Assembly: GCA_900766185.1 (NCBI GenBank)
Contig: CAAFUL010000050.1
Coordinates: 1-30,959, forward strand
Reading direction: 5' to 3'
Length of the DNA stretch: 30,959 nt
Source of the DNA: an uncultured Johnsonella sp.
GTDB lineage: Bacteria > Bacillota > Clostridia > Lachnospirales > Lachnospiraceae
Below are positions 8,639-16,171 of the stretch, in pieces; position 1 is the first letter of the stretch, and each line of letters opens with the position of its first letter. Under the pieces are notes generated by a model. That model was not told the DNA's origin and did no database searches. It saw nothing but the letters and a program-made list of their open reading frames with translations. The position numbers and the translations under genes were made by a program.

Positions 8639-10138
8639 CTATGATTTCTTACATTCTTCTATAATCTGCACAAGTTTTTCTTCCAACTCTTTATCTATAT
8701 CTCTGGTTTCTCTTATTTTGTCAATAAGCTCAGGATACTTGGTATCTATATAGTCATATAGTTTTGCTTCAAAGTCCGCAATTTCAGCTACAGGTATGTC
8801 AAGAAGCAGTCCCTTGGTTACCGCAAATATTATAAGAACCTCGTATTCTACCTCTAAAGGCTTAAAATTAGCCTGCTTTAATACTTCTCTGATTCTTTCA
8901 CCCTGTGCAAGCTGCTGAGCCGTAAGCTTATCAAGTTCCGATCCGAACTGTGCGAACGAAGCAAGCTCTCTGTACTGTGCCAGCGCAACTCTTATAGGTC
9001 CGGCAATCTTTTTCATAGCCTTGATTTGAGCCGAACCTCCTACTCTTGATACGGAAAGTCCCGCATTGATGGCAGGTCTGAAACCGGAGTTAAACATTTC
9101 AGTCTCAAGATATATCTGACCGTCTGTTATAGATATAACATTGGTAGGTATATATGCCGACACATCTCCTGCCTGTGTCTCTATGATCGGAAGTGCGGTA
9201 AGTGAACCGCCTCCCAGTTCATCTGAAAGTTTTGAAGCCCTCTCAAGAAGCCTTGAATGTAAATAGAATACATCTCCGGGATATGCCTCTCTACCCGGTG
9301 CTCTTTTCAAAAGTAAGGACAGTGTACGATAAGCAGCCGCATGCTTTGTAAGGTCATCATATACCACCAAAACATCCTCACCCTTTTCCATCCACTCCTC
9401 TCCCATGGCACAGCCTGAATAAGGTGCCAAATATTGAAGAGGTGCAAGATCTGAAGCGGTTGATACTACTACGGTAGTGTAGTCCATGGCTGAATAGTCG
9501 TTAAGCGTTTTTACTATTGATGCAACTGTAGATGCCTTTTGACCTATTGCCACATATATACACTTTACACCCTTGCCTCTTTGATTAATTATTGTGTCTA
9601 TAGCTATAGAGGTCTTACCTGTCTGTCTGTCTCCTATTATAAGCTCTCTTTGCCCTCTTCCTATAGGAATCATGGAGTCTATAGCCTTAATTCCTGTCTG
9701 CAACGGAGTATTAACGGACTTTCTGTCTATAACTCCGTGCGCAACTCTTTCAACTCTTCTATAAGTACTTGTTTCTATCGGACCTTTTCCGTCCAAAGGC
9801 TCTCCAAGCGCACTTACTACTCTTCCCATTAAAGCATCGCCTACCGGCACCTCAACAACTCTTCCGGTAGTCTTTACACTGTCGCCCTCACTTATCGCCT
9901 TCTTATCGGATAATATAACCGCACCTACATTGTCCTCTTCCAGATTCAGTACCATTCCATATACATCATTACCAAAATCTAAAAGCTCACCCTGCATTGC
10001 GTTTTCCAAGCCGTGTATTCTGGCTATACCATCCGCAACCTGTATTACAGTACCTATATCTGATACTTCTAATATTTTTGAATATTTCTCTATTTGTTCC
10101 TTTATAACGGAACTTATTTCTTCGGGTCTTAAATTCAT
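8639..10138 (-). CDS. atpA: F-type ATP synthase subunit alpha
   Basis: Regulatory nucleotide-binding subunit of F1, 499 aa, the normal length. Walker A is GDRQTGKT (169-176), and the alpha signature around PGREAYPGDVFYLHSRLLER is intact, as is the arginine-finger region SVSRVGGSAQ. The C-terminal domain ends with a charged tail. The ATG at 10138 has AGGA about six bases upstream. It follows atpH after 61 nt. Confidence 0.98.
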   Translation of the reverse strand: MNLRPEEISSVIKEQIEKYSKILEVSDIGTVIQVADGIARIHGLENAMQGELLDFGNDVYGMVLNLEEDNVGAVILSDKKAISEGDSVKTTGRVVEVPVGDALMGRVVSALGEPLDGKGPIETSTYRRVERVAHGVIDRKSVNTPLQTGIKAIDSMIPIGRGQRELIIGDRQTGKTSIAIDTIINQRGKGVKCIYVAIGQKASTVASIVKTLNDYSAMDYTTVVVSTASDLAPLQYLAPYSGCAMGEEWMEKGEDVLVVYDDLTKHAAAYRTLSLLLKRAPGREAYPGDVFYLHSRLLERASKLSDELGGGSLTALPIIETQAGDVSAYIPTNVISITDGQIYLETEMFNSGFRPAINAGLSVSRVGGSAQIKAMKKIAGPIRVALAQYRELASFAQFGSELDKLTAQQLAQGERIREVLKQANFKPLEVEYEVLIIFAVTKGLLLDIPVAEIADFEAKLYDYIDTKYPELIDKIRETRDIDKELEEKLVQIIEECKKS

Positions 10139-10199
10139 TTAAGTCCTACCTACCTTTACCTTTACTAAACAATGCTTTATAAGCATATGTAGATACTCT

Positions 10200-10748
10200 T
10201 TAAGAAATTTGAAGCCTTGATAGATCTCTCTTAATATTGTATAGCTTAGTCTTTATACTGGAGTCTATAATTCTGTCCTTTATCCTTATAGTAAAGCCTC
10301 CAATAAGACTTTCATCAACGGAATATACAAATTCAAAACTCTTATAATCAGTAGTAGCCAAAAGCTTTTCTTCTATGCTTGACCTTTCACTATCGCCAAG
10401 TTCATACGCAGAAGTAATATATGCCCTGCCTATTTTTTTATATTCTTTTATCTTGTCCAAAAGATAGTCAAGTATACTTATAAGATCTTTTTGCCTGTTC
10501 TTTTCTACAAGCCCCATCAAGAATCCAAAGCTTTGTGAGGACAATCTGTCCAAAAAGACATCTTTGACAAGTTCTTTCTTATTTTCCATAGACAGTTTTG
10601 GAGACTCTAAAATATCCCTTAAGCTATTATTATTTAGAAATATGTCTTTGATGGCATAAGCTTCATCATATATGTCGTCCAATATGCCATTGTCAAGCCC
10701 CAGTTCAAAAAGTGCATCAGCATATACTTTAGCCACTAGTTTTGCCAT
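10200..10748 (-). CDS. atpH: F-type ATP synthase subunit delta
   Basis: Peripheral-stalk subunit joining the b subunits to the top of F1; 182 aa, normal length. The N-terminal helical bundle begins LVAKVYADALFELGL, and the C-terminal part contains the family pattern DESLIGGFTIRIKDRIIDSSIKTKL. The ATG at 10748 has AGGTGAAAG upstream and overlaps the end of atpF by 13 nt, so the two are probably translationally coupled. Confidence 0.95.
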   Translation of the reverse strand: MAKLVAKVYADALFELGLDNGILDDIYDEAYAIKDIFLNNNSLRDILESPKLSMENKKELVKDVFLDRLSSQSFGFLMGLVEKNRQKDLISILDYLLDKIKEYKKIGRAYITSAYELGDSERSSIEEKLLATTDYKSFEFVYSVDESLIGGFTIRIKDRIIDSSIKTKLYNIKRDLSRLQIS

Positions 10749-11251
10749 GTACTTTCACCTATACCTTTTAGAGCCTCATCTATAATTGACTTTTGCATAT
10801 TCATATCCATAGATGAAGAGAGAGCCTTGCTTGCCATAACAGAGGCTATATCAACTATTTCTCTTTTCAGCTCATCAAGTGCCTTTCTCTTCTCCAGTTC
10901 TATCTCTTTATCGGCTCTTTGTGTAATAATCTTTGCTTCCTGTTCAGCCTTTGCAATTATATCGGCTTCTTTTAACTTGGCTTTCTTTCTGGCATCCTCT
11001 AAAATCCTGTCCCTTTCCAAGTTTATATCTTTTAACTTGGACTCATACAATGCTTTTAATTCATTAGCATCCTTTGACTTTGTACTTGCATCCTCCAGTT
11101 CTGAAAGGACTTTTTCTCTCCTTTTTTTAAGAACATCTCTTACCGGATTAAAGAGCAAATATGAAAGACCAAAGAACAGGATAAATATAGATATACCCAT
11201 GATAGCCGCATCATGCAAAAGTTGTACATCAAATCCTATTAATCTTTCCAA
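10736..11251 (-). CDS. atpF: F-type ATP synthase subunit b
   Basis: Peripheral-stalk subunit (171 aa) with one N-terminal membrane helix (about residues 13-33), then NPVRDVLKKRREKV and a long charged right-handed coiled coil. The start at 11251 is TTG, with AAGGA about 10 nt upstream; no better ATG lies nearby. It overlaps atpH by 13 nt. Only one b gene is present, so the stalk is likely a homodimer. Confidence 0.94.
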   Translation of the reverse strand: MERLIGFDVQLLHDAAIMGISIFILFFGLSYLLFNPVRDVLKKRREKVLSELEDASTKSKDANELKALYESKLKDINLERDRILEDARKKAKLKEADIIAKAEQEAKIITQRADKEIELEKRKALDELKREIVDIASVMASKALSSSMDMNMQKSIIDEALKGIGESTWQN

Positions 11252-11273
11252 TCTCTTAGTTTCCTTTCCAAGA

Positions 11274-11531
11274 TTAACTGTTAAAAGGTTTTACAAACAT
11301 CAAAATCATAGCTACGACCAGACCGTAAAGACCTGTTGTCTCGGCAACCGCCTGACCTAAAAGCATGGTTGAAGTTATATCTGATCTTGCTCCCGGATTT
11401 CTACCTACTGCTGCAGCTCCGTGTCCTGCCGCAATTCCCTGTCCTACTCCCGGTCCTATACCTGCTATCATAGCTAAGCCTGCACCGATAGCGGAGCAAC
11501 CATATATAAAATCCTGACCTGATATATTCAT
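11274..11531 (-). CDS. atpE: F-type ATP synthase subunit c, Na+-type
   Basis: Membrane rotor subunit (85 aa) forming a two-helix hairpin with the polar loop GRNP. The first helix carries GPGVGQG with Gln31. The second carries QAVAETTGLY with Val62, Glu64, Thr65, Thr66 and Tyr69. These positions match the Na+ ligands of the Ilyobacter tartaricus ring (Gln32, Val63, Glu65, Ser66, Thr67, Tyr70), with only Ser-to-Thr changed. Known biochemistry of that family suggests Na+ coupling here; that step is inference. A strong AAGGAGG precedes the ATG. A weak hairpin lies between atpB and this gene. Confidence 0.97.
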   Translation of the reverse strand: MNISGQDFIYGCSAIGAGLAMIAGIGPGVGQGIAAGHGAAAVGRNPGARSDITSTMLLGQAVAETTGLYGLVVAMILMFVKPFNS

Positions 11532-11566
11532 AAAAAAACCTCCTTAAAATAAAATTATATGCAATA

Positions 11567-11591
11567 CGCTGTATAACTGTATTACACAGCG
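11567..11591 (-). other. Small inverted repeat in the atpB-atpE spacer
   Basis: CGCTGT (11567-11572) and ACAGCG (11586-11591) form a 6-bp stem with a 13-nt loop in the 93-nt spacer between atpB and atpE. Such hairpins can protect or uncouple the atpE message, which is needed in excess. Here the stem is short and the role is a guess. Confidence 0.3.
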
Positions 11592-11624
11592 GGCAATTAC
11601 TCAGCCCTAATAATAACTTTCGGT

Positions 11625-12329
11625 TTAAGACATTTTATCGTCTATATAAACCATTGTAAGCATACAGAATACATAGGTTTGTATGCAGCCTGAAAATACA
11701 TCAGTATACACATGCAAGAATGCAGGTACACCTATCTTAGCCCACAAGGGCATCATGCTATACCAAAGTCCCATCATGATCACACCCGATAAAACATTTG
11801 CAAAAAGACGGAGTGATATGGAAAGAGGGTTGGCAAGCTCTCCTATGATATTAAGCGGAGCAAGTAAGGGGGTCGGCTCAAATAAAACTGTAATATGTTT
11901 AAGCCTCCTATTCTTGAATCCCTGATAATGCACTATGAAAAAGGTTACCATACCGAGTAAAAAGGTTACGGCATAGTCTCCGGTAGGGTTTCTCAGTCCT
12001 AAAAGTCCGCTTAAATTCGAAATCAATATAAAAAGAAATATTGTTCCTATGTAATTAATGAACCTGTAGGAATTCTCTCCTAAGATGCCTCCTGCCATAG
12101 TTTCCAAGAGTTCATACGCATACTCCAGAAAATTTTGAAAAGCTCCGATATTATCATCAGCCTTCATAAGTGCCCTTCTGGCAAATACTCCAAATATAAG
12201 TATAGCCACAACCACCACCATTAAAGATATTGTAGTTGTAGTTATCCATACTTCATGACCAAAGAGATTATATTTATATATTCCCTTTATCATAAAACTT
12301 AGAGATTTGGTTGCCGAAAGCAATATCAT
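11625..12329 (-). CDS. atpB: F-type ATP synthase subunit a
   Basis: Membrane stator subunit (234 aa) with five to six hydrophobic segments that forms the ion half-channels. The essential arginine is Arg174 in SLRLFANVLSG, with the conserved GELANPLS just before it. The ATG at 12329 follows GAGGAGG. A 209-nt gap separates it from atpI. I see no ORF in that gap, and an internal promoter or processing site there is possible but not shown. Confidence 0.96.
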   Translation of the reverse strand: MILLSATKSLSFMIKGIYKYNLFGHEVWITTTTISLMVVVVAILIFGVFARRALMKADDNIGAFQNFLEYAYELLETMAGGILGENSYRFINYIGTIFLFILISNLSGLLGLRNPTGDYAVTFLLGMVTFFIVHYQGFKNRRLKHITVLFEPTPLLAPLNIIGELANPLSISLRLFANVLSGVIMMGLWYSMMPLWAKIGVPAFLHVYTDVFSGCIQTYVFCMLTMVYIDDKMS

Positions 12330-12538
12330 CTAAAATCCTCCTCTCTTGATTTTATTATAATCGGCAATTAAGTTTTTACATTGCAATATTAATTAACTGA
12401 TATACTGACTAAACGATATCTGAGCTGACTACTGTTTTGTATCTGTTGTAAAGCGGTAAAACTGTCTACAGTATTAGGTTAAATATCAATCGGTCAGTAC
12501 AATACAATATAAAAAACGCCAAATTAATAACCTTATCA

Positions 12539-12970
12539 TTACAGCCTGTTGTCCTGCACGGACTTTTCCGTCTTATTTTTATAGATCTTATTTGCATAAG
12601 GCTGTAAATATGCACCTGCTTTAATACCGAATAAGGTAAGTACTATTGCCATAGTATTAATAAACTTAAGGTTAAGGGCAATAACTATAACCGCTATAAG
12701 CACCGCCTTTCTTATTCCGGCATGCAGCATAGTCTTTTTTCTTGCATAGTCGGGATCTTTCAAATCTATTACATTTTCTATAGTTACAGCCATATCAAGC
12801 AATATATATACGGCTAAAACTATTCCTATAATATAACCTAAATATAGTGAAAGCAGTGAATATCCGGTTATTTTTGATATGATCAGTAAAACTACGGCAA
12901 GTATACATTCATATATTACAAAGCCGAAAGCCATTTCAAACAAAGTTTTTTTAAGCGAATCACTTATCAA
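12539..12970 (-). CDS. atpI: ATP synthase accessory protein AtpI-like
   Basis: Small hydrophobic protein (143 aa) with about four predicted membrane helices, in the position where ATP synthase operons carry AtpI. AtpI helps assemble the c ring in some bacteria and has been proposed to take part in Mg2+ or Ca2+ supply. The start is TTG at 12970, with a strong AAGGAGG 9 nt upstream, one base after the preceding stop codon. Sequence similarity in this family is low, so the assignment rests on size, topology and operon position. Confidence 0.75.
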   Translation of the reverse strand: MISDSLKKTLFEMAFGFVIYECILAVVLLIISKITGYSLLSLYLGYIIGIVLAVYILLDMAVTIENVIDLKDPDYARKKTMLHAGIRKAVLIAVIVIALNLKFINTMAIVLTLFGIKAGAYLQPYANKIYKNKTEKSVQDNRL

Positions 12971-12971
12971 G

Positions 12972-13286
12972 TTATTGGTCCTCCTTGAAAATCCTGCTTT
13001 TTTTCTTTGGATTATTTGCAGTTTGTTTTACTACTTTTTTAGTCCTCTCTTCTAGGCTTTTCCTATCCTCTTCTTTTACTTTGTTCAAAAAATAATTTAT
13101 ACTTTTATAAGCATTCCAAATTCCGCTTAGTATACCAAGTATGATAGCTACAAAAAATATATCAAAACCATAAGTTTGTTTTAACCAATAAGCTACATAT
13201 GTACAAAGTATTACAGGAGTTATTACAGCAAAACCTAAACCTGTTACCAACAAAAGACTCCTGTATACAGATTTTTTATAAAACAT
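12972..13286 (-). CDS. atpZ: AtpZ/AtpI-family F0F1 accessory protein
   Basis: First gene of the ATP synthase operon: 104 aa with two membrane helices (about 10-32 and 42-62) and a highly basic C-terminal tail rich in Lys. The helix pair, with a Gly-rich second segment (IILGILSGIW), fits the AtpZ family, thought to act with AtpI in divalent-ion supply or assembly. The ATG at 13286 follows GGGAGAA. Only one nucleotide separates its stop from atpI. The identity is from context and topology. Confidence 0.7.
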   Translation of the reverse strand: MFYKKSVYRSLLLVTGLGFAVITPVILCTYVAYWLKQTYGFDIFFVAIILGILSGIWNAYKSINYFLNKVKEEDRKSLEERTKKVVKQTANNPKKKSRIFKEDQ

Positions 13287-13464
13287 CAGCTTCTCCCATC
13301 ATATTCCGTTACTCTAAACTCCGTTCCTACAAAATTACATCTGCAAGATAATAGCATTTGGATATTATGCACAAAAAATATTTACTATACAAGTTATAAG
13401 TAGTAAGTTTTTGAAACTTTGTGAGTAATTCTTTATCACTTATTTATAGCTTCATAGTGAGAAT
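13287..13464 (-). other. Leader of the ATP synthase operon
   Basis: About 170 nt between the best promoter and atpZ, with no ORF of note. It contains a perfect small palindrome, AAGTTTTTGAAACTT (13405-13419), and runs of A and T. No known riboswitch was recognised. Confidence 0.4.
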
Positions 13465-13493
13465 AGTATAAACTATATATTGACTGATGTCTA
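13465..13493 (-). promoter_or_regulatory. Candidate main promoter of the atp operon
   Basis: Minus-strand TAGACA, a 17-base spacer, then TATACT: each box matches 5 of 6 sigma-A consensus bases with ideal spacing. Transcription would start near 13458, about 170 nt before atpZ. Confidence 0.6.
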
Positions 13494-13510
13494 GTTTTTA
13501 GGGCTAAAAG

Positions 13511-13519
13511 ATTATAACA
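13511..13519 (-). promoter_or_regulatory. Candidate second atp promoter, extended -10
   Basis: Minus-strand TGTTATAAT is a perfect -10 box with the TGn extension; no good -35 is seen. It lies about 45 nt upstream of the other promoter and could act as a second start. Confidence 0.35.
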
Positions 13520-13568
13520 AATTTATTTGATTGTTTATGTTGCCGACAAATCATTATTCTTTAAAAGC

Positions 13569-13607
13569 AAATAGAGAAGCACTGTTTTAATCAGTGCCTC
13601 CCTATTT
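13569..13607 (-). terminator. Intrinsic terminator of the 3D-domain gene
   Basis: On the minus strand AAATAGGGAGGCACTG pairs with CAGTGCTTCTCTATTT around the loop ATTAAAA, with two G-U pairs, starting 2 nt after the stop codon and followed by GCTTTT. It separates this gene from the atp promoters. Confidence 0.8.
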
Positions 13608-13608
13608 A

Positions 13609-14418
13609 TTAATTTGCTGCAAATACTTCTACTTTTTTGTTACCATGTGCCATAGCCGCATCATGATTGTCATAGTATATATCTATTTTATTTCCGCTTA
13701 CTCCTGAGCCGGTATCCTCTACCTTGTACTCCTGTCCGTTTATTATAACCCTTGTACCTATAGGAAGTACTGACGGGTCTGCCGCTATTGTATGGTTTGC
13801 CTTTGGCATAACTCCGCTACTTGTGGCTCTTCCTGCATAGGCTCCTGCGCAAATACTGCAGTTACAATATCCGGTCGTGGTAAATGTACCAAGGCTCTTA
13901 CCCTTATTGGAACTGAGTTTTGTAGAAACCGCCTTTTTGCTTGAACCTGAAGAGGAGCTTGAGCTTGAAGAGGAACTTTTTGAGCTTCCCGAACTGCTTG
14001 AGCTGCTTGAACCTCTCGGCTTCCTATAGACATCTTCCTTCTTCATTCCGTAATCATAGGCTGAGGACTTGGAATCAAAATAAATCATGATATCATTATC
14101 CGAATTTTCGGAAAGCACAGACTCAACTGTATATACCTTATCACCTATCTTGATATTCTCACCTATGTCAAACATCTTTAGCTTAGCTGCAACAGTTTTG
14201 CCTGAGGTAGGATTTCCACCCTTGTATGTTTTATAACTGTCACAATAAGCCGCTACAGATAACTTGCCCACATAACTGCTGTACTCAGACTCTGCATATA
14301 CCGTATTGACATTTACCATTATATTACTTGCGCCGAACAACATAAGCAATGCCCATGCTCTTATTTTCTTAAATAAATTCCTTGTACAAACAGTTCTTTT
14401 ATTATTGGCAGTATTCAT
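13609..14418 (-). CDS. Secreted Ser-rich protein with a 3D (lytic-transglycosylase-like) domain
   Basis: Exported wall-active protein, 269 aa. A signal peptide (about 1-42, cleavage after VYA) is followed by a domain of about 85 residues, a poly-Ser/Gly linker (137-160) and a C-terminal 3D domain (175-267). The 3D name refers to three aspartates, here Asp214 (AADPSVLPIG), Asp235 (VEDTGSG) and Asp246 (KIDIYYD). This is the catalytic fold of MltA, YuiC and the YabE/Rpf-like muralytic enzymes. The first domain (about 50-132) resembles the 3D domain itself: AAYCDSY matches TGYCNCS, and IKIGDKVYTVES...DIMIYFD matches LPIG...YKVED...KIDIYYD. It keeps Asp84 but has Ser100 and Met111 at the other two positions, so it looks like a degenerate duplicate. 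The ATG at 14418 has AAGGAAGTG upstream, and a good promoter lies 30 nt upstream. Confidence 0.88.
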   Translation of the reverse strand: MNTANNKRTVCTRNLFKKIRAWALLMLFGASNIMVNVNTVYAESEYSSYVGKLSVAAYCDSYKTYKGGNPTSGKTVAAKLKMFDIGENIKIGDKVYTVESVLSENSDNDIMIYFDSKSSAYDYGMKKEDVYRKPRGSSSSSSSGSSKSSSSSSSSSSGSSKKAVSTKLSSNKGKSLGTFTTTGYCNCSICAGAYAGRATSSGVMPKANHTIAADPSVLPIGTRVIINGQEYKVEDTGSGVSGNKIDIYYDNHDAAMAHGNKKVEVFAAN

Positions 14419-14453
14419 AAGATATCACTTCCTTTCCCTGCTATTATCAACTG

Positions 14454-14483
14454 ATTATAAAATAAGGTTGCCGCTTTTGTGAA
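14454..14483 (-). promoter_or_regulatory. Candidate promoter of the 3D-domain gene
   Basis: Minus-strand TTCACA (5 of 6), an 18-base spacer, then a perfect TATAAT. Transcription would start near 14447, giving a leader of about 30 nt. Confidence 0.6.
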
Positions 14484-14650
14484 AATACTTACAGCACACC
14501 GAACTTTACATCTTTGGATAGATTACTTATTAAATTATCCTGTGTTTTTTCTTTAAGTTCTTATTAAACTATATATTACACTAAAATGAGATATAAAGCA
14601 AGGATTGTTAAAAATTCGTTACAATTCTGTTTAATCTGTGTTACTTCCTC

Positions 14651-16171
14651 CTATTTTACCAAACCCTTATTTACCAGATACTCATGTGCAACCTCACTTG
14701 CACTCCTTTTATCTACCTTTACCTGATAGTTCATGCGACTCATTTCTTCAGCACTTATCTGCCCTGCTAATTTATTGAGTATTTCTTCAAGTTCGGGATA
14801 CTTTTCCAAGGTATCCTTTCTCATTAGAGGCGCACCCTGATAAGGAGGAAACAGCTGCTTATCATCCTCAAGTACCACCAAATCATACTCTATAAGTTCA
14901 CTGTCTGTAGAGTAGGCATCAACTATTTGAACATTGCCTCCATTAATCGCCTGATATCTTAGATTAGGCTCAAGGGTCTTAACATTTAATTCAAGTTTAT
15001 ACAGACTTTTTAAGCCTTTGTTACCGTCATCTCTGTCATTAAATTCCAAGGTAAATCCTGCTACGGCACTGTCTTCAACCTTTGATAGATCACTGATAGT
15101 TTTTAGATCATATTTATTTGCATAATCTTTTTTTACTGCAAGAGCATAAGTATTCTGATATTCCATAGGCTTTAAATATACAAGCTTATCCTGATTAAGT
15201 ATTCCCTCTCTTGCCGCCTCATATACCTCTAAAGGATCATTTGAGACCTGTACTTGATTTTTAAGTAAACTTGAAGTAATCGTTCCGCTAAACTCAGGGT
15301 ATATATCTATTTGCTTATTTTTTAATGCCTCATATAAAAAGGATGTCTTGCCGAAATTAGGTTCAAGCTTTACCTTTATATCCGAATTAGCCTCTATCAG
15401 CTCCTTATACATATTGATAAGAATTTCAGGTTCGGGTCCAAGCTTTCCTGCCACAAGTAAACGCCTGCTATTTATCATAGGAGCAATACTTGGAATAAAG
15501 CTTAATGCGGTTGCCGTAATCAGGGCAATCAAACTTATCAGTATCTTTTTGAGGGATTTGTTTTCAAGATATTTTATTACAATATTCATAAGTATTGCCA
15601 AAAAGGCTGATGATATAGCGCCTATTAAAATAAGTGCCGTATTGTTTCTGTCAATTCCAAGAAGTATAAAACTGCCCATACCTCCGGCTCCTATAAGTGC
15701 TCCCAAAGTTGCAGTTCCTACTATCAGTACCGCCGCAGTTCTGACACCTGAGACAATTACCGGCATAGCTAAAGGCAGTTCGAATTTCCTAAGCCTCTCT
15801 AATCTGTTCATTCCAAAAGCCTCAGCGGCTTCTTGCAGATTTTTATCAACAGAATCAAGTCCGGTTATCGTACTTTGTAAAACAGGAAACAGTGCATAGA
15901 TTACAAGTGCTGTTACCGCAGGTATCTTACCTATTCCGAGCACAGGTATAAAAAGTCCTAAAAGAGCAAGTGAGGGAATTGTTTGAAAAACTCCGGTAAG
16001 TTGGAGCATCCATTCTTTTAATTTGGGAAGCTTTACTAATATGACTCCAAGAGGTACTGCGATAAAAACTGCTAAAAGCAGTGATAAAAGCGATATTTGC
16101 AAATGTTCAAAAAGTGCCAGATTCCAATCTGCAAAACGCTCATGAAAGGTTTGAATTATTGTAAGAATCAT
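14651..16171 (-). CDS. Osmoprotectant ABC transporter, fused permease and substrate-binding protein
   Basis: Fusion protein of 506 aa. The N-terminal half (about 1-230) is a BPD-type permease with six or so helices and the coupling-loop motif EAAEAFGMNRLERLRKFELPLAMP (the EAA region). The C-terminal half (about 232-506) is an OpuAC/ProX-type binding domain that begins RRLLVAGKLGPEPEILINMY. It imports compatible solutes such as glycine betaine, choline or carnitine; the exact ligand is not evident. The fused form tethers one receptor domain to each permease, as in OpuF- and BilE-type systems. The ATG overlaps the ATPase stop as ATGA, so translation is coupled, and AAAGGGG precedes it. Confidence 0.9.
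   Translation of the reverse strand: MILTIIQTFHERFADWNLALFEHLQISLLSLLLAVFIAVPLGVILVKLPKLKEWMLQLTGVFQTIPSLALLGLFIPVLGIGKIPAVTALVIYALFPVLQSTITGLDSVDKNLQEAAEAFGMNRLERLRKFELPLAMPVIVSGVRTAAVLIVGTATLGALIGAGGMGSFILLGIDRNNTALILIGAISSAFLAILMNIVIKYLENKSLKKILISLIALITATALSFIPSIAPMINSRRLLVAGKLGPEPEILINMYKELIEANSDIKVKLEPNFGKTSFLYEALKNKQIDIYPEFSGTITSSLLKNQVQVSNDPLEVYEAAREGILNQDKLVYLKPMEYQNTYALAVKKDYANKYDLKTISDLSKVEDSAVAGFTLEFNDRDDGNKGLKSLYKLELNVKTLEPNLRYQAINGGNVQIVDAYSTDSELIEYDLVVLEDDKQLFPPYQGAPLMRKDTLEKYPELEEILNKLAGQISAEEMSRMNYQVKVDKRSASEVAHEYLVNKGLVK

Noticed and set aside
10827..11360. Plus-strand open frame of 177 codons
   Set aside because: It is antisense to atpF and the end of atpE, is dominated by Ser, Ala, Leu and Phe as expected from the complement of Lys/Glu-rich coiled-coil codons, and has no ribosome site.
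13785..14033. Second minus-strand frame within the Ser-rich linker gene
   Set aside because: It is an out-of-frame reading of the low-complexity Ser codons of the 3D-domain gene.
15348..15899. Plus-strand open frame of 183 codons
   Set aside because: It is antisense to the fused permease/binding-protein gene, whose motifs are clear, and shows no domain of its own.
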